Part shown: one piece after another, positions 27,089-32,317 of the stretch | Position numbering within the stretch: the stretch's first letter is position 1 | Layout: each line of letters opens with the position of its first letter | Assembly: GCA_019415645.1 (NCBI GenBank) | Contig: DXYV01000033.1 | Span: forward strand, 1-32,317 | Direction: 5' to 3' | Source of the DNA: Clostridiales bacterium | Lineage (GTDB): Bacteria; Bacillota; Clostridia; Oscillospirales; Oscillospiraceae | Length of the DNA stretch: 32,317 nt | The notes under the pieces: generated by a model | Database searches by the model: none | Told to the model about the DNA's origin: nothing | The model's input: the letters and a program-made list of their open reading frames with translations, nothing else | Translations under genes and position numbers: made by a program

Positions 27089-28495
27089 TCAGACGTTTCG
27101 TGTCGTGTCCTCCGCCGTATTTTCGATGATAAAGTTGACAAATTCTTCAAAGGCCATGGCCCGGGATGCTTTGACCAGAATGGTGGTCCCGGCCCGCAGC
27201 TCTTTGGACAGGGTCGGATAGGCTCTCTCCTTGGTCTCAAAGTAGTAGACCTGAGGAACACCCTTGGCCTCGGCTCCCTCTGCGATATACTTGGCCAGCT
27301 CGCCCACGGCAATCAGGCAGTCCACGCCGGCTTCGGCAAAATAGCCTCCCACCGCGCGGTGGAACATCTCGCTGCCTACGCCAAGCTCCAGCATATCGCC
27401 CAGCACCGCCACCTTCCGGCGATCCTTGGCATCGCCCAGCACGGCGGCGGCCGCCCGCATAGACTGGGGGTTGGCATTGTAAGCGTCGTTGAGCACCACC
27501 AGATCGTTGCCGCGTCGGATGATGTTCATACGCATCTTGGTGGGCAGGAAGCCCTGCACGCCGCGTGTAATATCCTCGCCCGTCAGTCCAAACAGCTCCC
27601 CTACCGCGGCCGCCATCAGCGCAGGATAGACCATATGAGCCCCTAGGGCCGGGATATCCAGGTCGCATTTCCCGCGCGGGGTTTTTACTTTACAGGACAG
27701 ATGGGACAAGCCGTCGCTTTCTACATCATATGCCGTATAGTCCAGCCCTTCTCCGGTCCCGCAGGTCAGTGTGGGATGGGACAGCTTGCCGATCAGCGTC
27801 CGCAGAAGCTCGTCGTCACCGTTGAGAATGACGGTCCCGTCCGGCTTCATGTGGTTGAAGATCTCGCACTTCGCCTTCAGGATATTCTCCCGGCTGCCCA
27901 GATTTTCAATGTGGGAATCGCCGATATTGGTGATCAGGGCCACATCTGGCTCCACAATGTCGCTGAGGTAGTCGATCTCTCCGGCGTGGTTCATTCCCAT
28001 TTCCAGCACACAGATCTGGTGCTCCCGGTTCAGCCGCAGCAGCGTCAGGGGCAGCCCCACCGCGTTGTTAAAGTTGCCGTCCGTTTTGAGCACCTTGAAG
28101 CGTTCGCCCAGCACCGCCGCCACCATATCTTTGGTGGTCGTCTTGCCGACGCTGCCGGTGATGGCGATATAGGGAATGGGAAATTTCTTTTTGTAATAGC
28201 GGGCCAGGTCCCGCAGAGCCCTCTGGGTGGAGCGCACCTTGATGTAGAATTTCCCCGGCAGATAGCTCTCCCGCTCCCGGGCGGTCAGGCAGCCCGCCGC
28301 GCCATTTTCCAGTGCGCTGTTGATGAAGGAATGTCCGTCAAAACGTTCGCCCTCCAGGGGCAGGAACAGGCTGCCCGGATGCAGCTTCCGGCTGTCCGTG
28401 TCCACATGATCCACGGTGGCATCCAAATCGCAGGGCTCGCCCAGCAGCGTGCCCCCTACCGCCTCCAAAATTTCCCCTATGGTAATCGGTTCCAC
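27089..28495 (-). CDS. murF: UDP-N-acetylmuramoyl-tripeptide--D-alanyl-D-alanine ligase
   Basis: 468 residues from a GTG at 28495, with GGGGGAG 5 bases upstream. It adds D-Ala-D-Ala to the UDP-MurNAc tripeptide in the cytoplasm. The three Mur ligase domains are evident: an N-terminal UDP-binding part (DTDSRKLHPGSLFLPLEGE), the ATP domain with GSVGKTT (114-120) and LEMGMNHAGEIDYLS, and a C-terminal domain with LNDAYNANPQSMRAA. It lies 12 bases downstream of ddl, which makes its dipeptide substrate, so the pair forms a functional unit. Confidence 0.97.
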   Translation of the reverse strand: MEPITIGEILEAVGGTLLGEPCDLDATVDHVDTDSRKLHPGSLFLPLEGERFDGHSFINSALENGAAGCLTARERESYLPGKFYIKVRSTQRALRDLARYYKKKFPIPYIAITGSVGKTTTKDMVAAVLGERFKVLKTDGNFNNAVGLPLTLLRLNREHQICVLEMGMNHAGEIDYLSDIVEPDVALITNIGDSHIENLGSRENILKAKCEIFNHMKPDGTVILNGDDELLRTLIGKLSHPTLTCGTGEGLDYTAYDVESDGLSHLSCKVKTPRGKCDLDIPALGAHMVYPALMAAAVGELFGLTGEDITRGVQGFLPTKMRMNIIRRGNDLVVLNDAYNANPQSMRAAAAVLGDAKDRRKVAVLGDMLELGVGSEMFHRAVGGYFAEAGVDCLIAVGELAKYIAEGAEAKGVPQVYYFETKERAYPTLSKELRAGTTILVKASRAMAFEEFVNFIIENTAEDTTRNV

Positions 28496-28507
28496 GGTCG
28501 CTCCCCC

Positions 28508-29563
28508 TTATCTTCCCTGTCGGCGCGCTTCCAGCGAGGCGTTCAGGATGCGCTCACACAGCTCGCCATATCCGATTCCCACCGCCGCGGCCTCCTGCGG
28601 GACCAGGCTGGTTGGCGTCATGCCCGGCAGCGTGTTGATCTCCAAAAAGTAAAGCGCCCCGTCCTCCCCCAGGATAAAGTCCGCCCGGGCGTAGACGCTC
28701 AGCCCCAGGGTGCGGTAAACGGTCAGGGCCGCCTCCGCCAGCTGGGCTTCCAGCTCCTGCGGGATGGGCGCCGGACAGATCTCCTCCGCCGCGCCGGGCT
28801 GATATTTGTTCTCGTAGTCGTAAAAGCCGCTCTTGGGGACGATCTCAATAGAGGGCAGCGCCTGGTCCTCCAAAATCGCGATCTGAACCTCCCGGCCAGC
28901 GATGTACTGCTCCAGTACGCTCCGTCCGCCTAGCTTCAGCCCCTGCTCCAGCGCAGCCGTCAGCTCCTCCTGAGTACGGCAGATATATACCCCGATGGAA
29001 GAACCGCTGTCAATGGGCTTGATTACACAGGGCAGCGAAGCGGTCTGGACGATCGCTCCGATGTCCTCAGCCAGATACTCCAGCGTTTCCCAAGCAGGCG
29101 TCCGTACGCCGCGGGGAGCCACCAGCCGCTTGGTCAAATCTTTATCCATGGCGATGGCGCTGCCCAGATAGCCGGAGCCGGTATAGGGGATTCCCATCAG
29201 GTCCAGGGCCGCCTGTACCCGTCCATCCTCGCCGCAGGCGCCGTGCAGGGCCAGGAATACGATGTCAGCCATCGCGCACAGCTGGAGCACATCCCGGCCG
29301 AACTGGCTCTCCCCGCCGGTTTTCCGGCGCGCCTTTACCGCATCCAGGTCCGGCGCTTCCCGGGATACCCGGCTCAATTCCTCCGGCAGCGGAGCGGAAA
29401 ACAGGCTCTCCAAGTCCCCGCTGTAATACTCGGTGCCAAAATATAAATCCACGAAAGCCGCCTGGTGCCCGCGCTCCCGCAGAGCTTGACACACCAGAAT
29501 TCCGCTGGACAGGGAGACGTTGCGCTCCAGGCTCAGGCCGCCGGCCAGTACCACAATTTTCAT
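28508..29563 (-). CDS. ddl: D-alanine--D-alanine ligase
   Basis: 351 residues, ATP-grasp fold. N-terminal GGLSLERNVSLSSG, LALHGACGEDG and the ATP-grasp element PCVIKPIDSGSSIGVY are present. The omega loop at 247-254 reads FYDYENKY, whose Tyr is the mark of D-Ala-D-Ala specificity and argues against a VanA-type D-Ala-D-Lac ligase. Metal ligands sit in FLEINTLPGMTPTSL. The ATG at 29563 has AGAGGA upstream and a promoter at 29615-29643. It is the first gene of the long minus-strand run ddl-murF-ABC-F-DUF218-prfA. Confidence 0.97.
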   Translation of the reverse strand: MKIVVLAGGLSLERNVSLSSGILVCQALRERGHQAAFVDLYFGTEYYSGDLESLFSAPLPEELSRVSREAPDLDAVKARRKTGGESQFGRDVLQLCAMADIVFLALHGACGEDGRVQAALDLMGIPYTGSGYLGSAIAMDKDLTKRLVAPRGVRTPAWETLEYLAEDIGAIVQTASLPCVIKPIDSGSSIGVYICRTQEELTAALEQGLKLGGRSVLEQYIAGREVQIAILEDQALPSIEIVPKSGFYDYENKYQPGAAEEICPAPIPQELEAQLAEAALTVYRTLGLSVYARADFILGEDGALYFLEINTLPGMTPTSLVPQEAAAVGIGYGELCERILNASLEARRQGR

Positions 29564-29614
29564 GGCTCAGGTCCTCTCTTCATAGGATACCAACATTTTA
29601 CGCATATTAAATGT

Positions 29615-29643
29615 AGTATAGCACAATCGCCTGTAATCCTCAA
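29615..29643 (-). promoter_or_regulatory. ddl promoter
   Basis: On the minus strand TTGAGG (29643-29638), a 17-base spacer and TATACT (29620-29615) with an extended TGC just before the -10. Confidence 0.6.
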
Positions 29644-29730
29644 CTGTCAACCGGGACAAAAAGAACCGGCACCTTTGTTTATCCCCCGCCGCTTTCACTG
29701 AACCGATCGGGCATCCAGAGAGACAGAATC

Positions 29731-29766
29731 AAAAAACGGAGCAAGCGCATTTACGCTTGCTCCGTT
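29731..29766 (-). terminator. Terminator of tRNA-Gln
   Basis: Perfect 13-bp stem AACGGAGCAAGCG (29735-29747) with 29754-29766 and a 6-base loop. On the minus strand it is followed by six T. It begins 2 bases after the tRNA. Confidence 0.93.
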
Positions 29767-29767
29767 C

Positions 29768-29841
29768 TGGCAGCGGATGAAGGATTCGAACCCTCACATA
29801 CAGAGTCAGAGTCTGCTGTGCTACCTTTACACAAATCCGCT
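29768..29841 (-). tRNA. tRNA-Gln (anticodon CTG)
   Basis: 74 bases including an encoded CCA. Acceptor stem AGCGGAT/ATCCGCT with discriminator G; D arm GTGT-AAAGGTA-GCAC; anticodon stem GCAGA/TCTGT with loop CTCTGAC, giving anticodon CTG for codon CAG; T arm GAGGG-TTCGAAT-CCTTC. All stems pair. It has its own consensus promoter and terminator and is therefore a single-gene unit. Confidence 0.95.
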
Positions 29842-29872
29842 ATTTGTGCCCGCTACTGCAGGCGCAAGAGTT

Positions 29873-29900
29873 ATTATAGCAAAACATTTCCGTTTGTCAA
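29873..29900 (-). promoter_or_regulatory. tRNA-Gln promoter
   Basis: Perfect hexamers on the minus strand: TTGACA (29900-29895), a 16-base spacer and TATAAT (29878-29873) with a TGC extension. Transcription would start about 25 bases before the tRNA. Confidence 0.85.
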
Positions 29901-30207
29901 GAAAAAAATGAAAAATTTTTTTCTATTTTGTAAACAGACAAAATTTCCATCATTCTTTTTCGCCAAAATCGGAACATATACGCGTTCAGTCCGGACTATA
30001 GCGTATCTATTTTCTTGCAGAAGAATACTCCACCGCTTCCGGAAAATCACACAGATGATAAGCGGTAGGTCCACTCTAACCTCAAAAGTTCCAATCTCTT
30101 CCACGCCATCCGAAAAATAAGCTTCCCATGCTGAGTTTTAAGGTTTATGTTCTTTTTAGCCATAGACGATTCAGGCAAGGAACTGGATTCTCTAGATAAA
30201 AAGCCCG
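29901..30207. other. AT-rich stretch without a recognised gene
   Basis: About 300 bases, visibly richer in A/T than the core genes, with A and T runs around 29900-29940. No frame with a start, RBS and protein-like composition was found on either strand. Confidence 0.4.
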
Positions 30208-30360
30208 TTAGTTCGGGACTAGTCCAATCACTCCAAATACTATTGCATCAATAAAAAGAACATATGCTGCCAGACACACAATCAAAATTGTTGCGATAAC
30301 CCTTACTGCGAGTCGTTTATTTTTACTTAAGTTACTCTTTCGAAACCTCTGCCAGTGCAA
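30208..30360 (-). CDS. Possible small two-helix membrane protein or gene fragment
   Basis: A 50-codon frame whose C-terminal part (VRVIATILIVCLAAYVLFID, then AIVFGVIGLVPN) is strongly hydrophobic after a basic stretch (RKSNLSKNKR). The only upstream start is a TTG at 30360 without an RBS. It overlaps the end of the gene at 30327-30752 in a different frame. It could be a small membrane protein made by coupled translation, or the remains of a broken gene. No family recognised. Confidence 0.3.
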   Translation of the reverse strand: MHWQRFRKSNLSKNKRLAVRVIATILIVCLAAYVLFIDAIVFGVIGLVPN

Positions 30361-30752
30361 AAATCAATGCAAGTATAAGGATGACAGAAATAATAATTGG
30401 AATACTTACATCGGTAGAAATGAAAAATAGGCTCTGACAAGTTTGCGGCGGCAGACCGCTGCTGCAGGTCAAAAAGTTTATTTTCCTGATGTACCGTCAT
30501 AGCAAACATTCGCATACTTTTAATGGTACAGGGAAAGACCACTTTCAGTGTGAAGGATCGAGGCTTGAAATTGTCTCCATCATTATATTGAAAAACAATC
30601 CCGCATTCATTCCAAAAAAATCCGTCAAAATAAACGGTAGTATTGGGCGACAAGTTGGGGCAAGGCTTCAGAAATTCGACGCAGTAACGAGGGGCTGTTT
30701 CTTCAAAGTCATAAATAAGATTGCCTTCATAAGCTGGAATCTGATTTTCCAT
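30327..30752 (-). pseudogene. Hypothetical gene, probably frameshifted near its C-terminus
   Basis: The ATG at 30752 has AGGAGG 8 bases upstream and a good extended -10 beyond it, so this is a real gene start. The first about 110 residues (MENQIPAYEGNLIYDFEETA onward, with TVYFDGFFWNECGIVFQYND) look like a beta-rich soluble domain of unknown family. After NLSEPIF the reading frame loses protein-like character. Removing one T from the five-base T tract at 30423-30427 instead yields a hydrophobic tail (ISTDVSIPIIISVILILA...) ending in ALAEVSKE and a stop at 30332. The likely intact form is a soluble domain with a C-terminal membrane anchor. It could be a real mutation, slippage or a sequencing error. 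Confidence 0.5.
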
Positions 30753-30804
30753 GACACGGTCCTCCTGTTATTTTATTTAACGGTATTTTATCGATTTCAT
30801 GCAC

Positions 30805-30813
30805 AGTATACCA
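30805..30813 (-). promoter_or_regulatory. Extended -10 of the gene at 30327-30752
   Basis: TGGTATACT on the minus strand (30813-30805), about 55 bases before the ATG. No clear -35. Confidence 0.4.
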
Positions 30814-30961
30814 TAACGAATTATGTACATCTACTAAATATTTCTTAATTCCAGCGTCTGTCCGCCCGATTTGATCTAAAGGAGCGCCAAGGCTGCTTAC
30901 GGGCTTTTCCCGCTGTTCAGCGATATCCGCCAACTCTGAATTTCGCAGCTAATGGGACACA

Positions 30962-31004
30962 AAACGCCCGCAGAGCCCATCACATTAGGGCTCTGCGGGC
31001 GTTT
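30962..31004. terminator. Rho-independent terminator beside the right att-like site
   Basis: Perfect 17-bp stem AAACGCCCGCAGAGCCC (30962-30978) with 30988-31004 and a 9-base loop, ending in TTTT on the minus strand. It lies 9 bases beyond an in-frame Glu-Trp-Glu-stop (31014-31025), as if it terminated a gene with a guaA-like end. Confidence 0.85.
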
Positions 31005-31012
31005 GAGTTTCA

Positions 31013-31025
31013 GTTATTCCCACTC
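31013..31025. other. guaA-like attachment sequence
   Basis: GTTATTCCCACTC, 12 of 13 bases identical to the guaA 3' end at 1012-1024 and in the same orientation. On the minus strand it reads GAG TGG GAA TAA, Glu-Trp-Glu-stop, the same C-terminal residues as GuaA. Only about a dozen codons are open upstream, so no gene remains attached. Confidence 0.45.
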
Positions 31026-31065
31026 GGCAAATTCAGATATATGGGAGCGTATTTAGGGTGATTTT

Positions 31066-31105
31066 GCAGGCAAAACATTCGCAAATATGTTAATGTTTTG
31101 CCTGC
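31066..31105. repeat. 14-bp inverted repeat enclosing part of the 20-bp shared sequence
   Basis: GCAGGCAAAACATT (31066-31079) and AATGTTTTGCCTGC (31092-31105) pair perfectly around a 12-base loop. The 20-mer shared with 135-154 covers 31078-31097, that is the loop and part of the stem. No T run of terminator quality follows on either side. Confidence 0.75.
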
Positions 31106-31129
31106 TTATTTGAGGCAGTACGCTTTCTT

Positions 31130-31148
31130 AGTATCAAAATAGTATCAC
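31130..31148. repeat. Paired AGTATCA direct repeats (putative integrase arm-type sites)
   Basis: AGTATCAA at 31130 and AGTATCAC at 31141, 11 bases apart, like the pair at 936-954. They lie about 105 bases on the element side of the att-like sequence at 31013-31025. Confidence 0.5.
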
Positions 31149-31225
31149 AAAAACCGAGAAATTGCAAGGGTTTCAGGCCATAAACGGCCACAATCAAAAC
31201 TTCCCTCAATTTGATGTAAGTTTCT

Positions 31226-31476
31226 GTCGAAATGGGTCTCAAATCGAGACCCATTTCGACCACCGCCTGGGAGCGTAAACGCTCCCAGGCAATAGGGGAT
31301 TGATTTCCGCCCCGGCGGAAATCAATCCCACCATGGGACGCAATTCGACCTAAAATCAAAGGAGGCGGGCAAGCACTTCTGGTGCTTGCCCGCCTTGATA
31401 ACCGCAGAGCAAGGCCGGGCGGGGCGGTCAATGGCGGCGCACTTGTGCGCCGTTCATCTCGACCATTGACGGCCCC
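31226..31476. repeat. Array of consecutive perfect hairpins (possible oriT or element end)
   Basis: Five different inverted repeats follow one another in 251 bases: GTCGAAATGGGTCTC (15-bp arms, 31226-31260); GCCTGGGAGCGT (12 bp, 31265-31290); GGGATTGATTTCCGCC (16 bp, 31296-31329); AGGCGGGCAAGCAC (14 bp, 31363-31395); and a nested pair with outer arms 31421-31434/31463-31476 (14 bp, one mismatch) around an inner CGGCGCAC stem (31435-31452). Loops are 2-5 bases except between the nested outer arms. None ends in a T run. A transfer origin, replication origin or recombination region of an integrative element is the best guess. Confidence 0.75.
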
Positions 31477-31495
31477 GACTGGATTTGCTATCCAT

Positions 31496-31909
31496 CTAAA
31501 GAAGTGCGTTGTGTTCTATTCGATTTCTTAGATTATCAATTTTTTCTTTGATAGACTGGATTATCTCCAAAAATGCTTTGTCTGATTTTCCTGTCGGATC
31601 GTCAAGCCCCCAATCCTCCCGGTGCTTGCAGGGTAGATAGGGGCAGGCCACATTGCACCCCATTGTTATTACAATGTCTACGGGCGGAAGTTCGTTCAGC
31701 AATTTGCTATATTGCGTCTGCGCCATGTCAATGCCATAGAGTTGTTTTATCAGCCGAACTGCGTCCTGGTTGATCTGCGGCACAGTCTCCGTGCCAGCGG
31801 AGTAACTTTCAAATACATCGGAGGCCAGATACTTTCCGAGTGCCTCGGCGATTTGGCTCCGGCAGGAATTGTGGACGCAGATAAACGCCACCTTGGGTTT
31901 TTGACCCAT
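31496..31909 (-). CDS. arsC: Arsenate reductase ArsC, thioredoxin-coupled (low-molecular-weight phosphatase fold)
   Basis: 137 residues. The phosphatase-like P-loop CVHNSCR (Cys11 to Arg17) binds arsenate. Further Cys residues at 85, 89 and 94 in TMGCNVACPYLPC provide the relay disulfides typical of pI258-type ArsC, followed by WGLDDPTG with the general-acid Asp. It reduces arsenate to arsenite, re-reduced by thioredoxin. The ATG at 31909 lies 3 bases after the stop of a thioredoxin-like gene, with AGGGGA overlapping that stop. Operon context with a permease suggests arsenic resistance carried as element cargo. Confidence 0.92.
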   Translation of the reverse strand: MGQKPKVAFICVHNSCRSQIAEALGKYLASDVFESYSAGTETVPQINQDAVRLIKQLYGIDMAQTQYSKLLNELPPVDIVITMGCNVACPYLPCKHREDWGLDDPTGKSDKAFLEIIQSIKEKIDNLRNRIEHNALL

Positions 31910-31912
31910 ACG

Positions 31913-32254
31913 TCATCCCCTGACCTTTTGAATGAGGGCTTTTACCTCATCTTTTTTCAAAACCTTACCATAGGACACGACCTTGCCATCTACCACAAGG
32001 GCAGGGGTGGTCATCACGCCATAGGCGGCGATCTGCGAGAAGTCCGTTACATGGTCTATGGTCGTGTCCATATTCAGTTCCGCAAGCGCCGCTTTGGTGG
32101 CATCTTCCAACGCATGACACTTCGCGCAGCCAGCCCCCAGCACTTTGATCCCAGCAGTTGTTTTTGCGGCCTCTGCCTGGGCCATCTTTTCGGGTGTGCA
32201 GCCGCTCCCACAGCAGCAACTTTTTTCCTCTTTCTTCTTGTTAAACAGTCCCAT
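31913..32254 (-). CDS. Small thioredoxin-family redox protein with Cys-rich N-terminus
   Basis: 113 residues. The thioredoxin-like domain carries the redox pair Cys43-Ala-Lys-Cys46 (VLGAGCAKCHALE) and the cis-Pro loop MTTPALVVDGKVV. This is the layout of the redox-active disulfide/MTH895-type family. The N-terminal extension MGLFNKKKEEKSCCCGSGC adds four cysteines that could bind metal or arsenite. AAGGAGG precedes the ATG by 9 bases. Sitting between a permease tail and arsC, it may serve as the electron donor or chaperone of this arsenic module; that role is inferred. Confidence 0.88.
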   Translation of the reverse strand: MGLFNKKKEEKSCCCGSGCTPEKMAQAEAAKTTAGIKVLGAGCAKCHALEDATKAALAELNMDTTIDHVTDFSQIAAYGVMTTPALVVDGKVVSYGKVLKKDEVKALIQKVRG

Positions 32255-32273
32255 AGCGAATTACCTCCTTAGA

Positions 32274-32317
32274 TTAAATCAAAATGAATTGAAACGCATT
32301 GAACAGGTAGCCAACAA
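32274..32317 (-). CDS. C-terminal end of a membrane protein, probably an ArsP-type permease (partial)
   Basis: Only the last 13 codons are inside the window (VGYLFNAFQFILI, then TAA). The hydrophobic VGYLFN ending fits the last helix of DUF318/ArsP permeases that often precede a small thioredoxin gene and arsC in element-borne arsenic operons. The stop lies 19 bases before the thioredoxin-like start. The assignment rests on 13 residues plus context. Confidence 0.45.
   Translation of the reverse strand, partial: VGYLFNAFQFILI

Noticed and set aside
29768..29841. tRNA-Gln as the integration site of the right-hand accessory DNA
   Set aside because: The AT-rich DNA lies upstream of the tRNA 5' end, while elements usually use the 3' end; the 3' side has an intact terminator and continues into ddl.
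30727..30933. Minus-strand frame of 68 codons upstream of the frameshifted gene
   Set aside because: Only a TTG start without an RBS, and it contains the promoter and RBS of the next gene; at most a gene remnant.
31090..31431. Minus-strand frame of 113 codons across the hairpin array
   Set aside because: It is made largely of the inverted repeats themselves, has no RBS and no recognised domain. A product cannot be excluded, but structure explains the sequence better.

Overview
The window is a stretch of high-GC (roughly 58-60% by eye) Clostridia chromosome, flanked on both sides by the edges of mobile or accessory DNA. Gene content, spore-former markers (TepA next to an FtsK/SpoIIIE translocase), SLH-domain surface proteins and codon style suggest the Oscillospiraceae (Flavonifractor/Lawsonibacter/Intestinimonas-like). 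The genus is inference, not something the sequence proves.

Left edge (1-1012): the end of an integrated element. It holds a truncated HTH/excisionase-like gene, a divergent XRE repressor gene, an operator palindrome over a consensus promoter, a terminator and a pair of AGTATCAA direct repeats. It abuts the 3' end of guaA, a known integration target for islands. Core segment (1013-29841): nucleotide genes guaA, carB, carA, nrdR and upp; t6A genes tsaB, tsaE and, 11 kb away, tsaC; cell wall and division genes rodA, ftsK/spoIIIE, murF and ddl; coaE, prfA, a YbaK-type editing protein, an M18 aminopeptidase, TepA, an ABC-F protein and a DUF218 protein; a DUF421/DUF4363 pair; two adjacent secreted SLH proteins, one a zinc metallopeptidase; and tRNA-Gln(CTG). 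From 29.6 kb down to 16 kb every gene is on the minus strand, mostly with short gaps or overlaps.

Right edge (about 29.9-32.3 kb): AT-rich DNA with a probably frameshifted gene, then a second att-like sequence. That sequence reads like the end of guaA, including an in-frame Glu-Trp-Glu-stop followed by a terminator. Beyond it lie a second AGTATCAA pair with the same 11-bp spacing, a 20-bp sequence identical to one at the left edge, an array of perfect hairpins (31226-31476) and an arsenic-type operon (permease tail, thioredoxin-like protein, ArsC).

The most interesting signals are the matching element ends on both sides of the core, the hairpin array, a 41-residue Asn/Lys repeat peptide with its own strong terminator (9835-9960), a hairpin that hides the tepA ribosome binding site, and a 33-residue membrane peptide between prfA and tsaC. 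All database comparisons are from memory of protein families; none was run.
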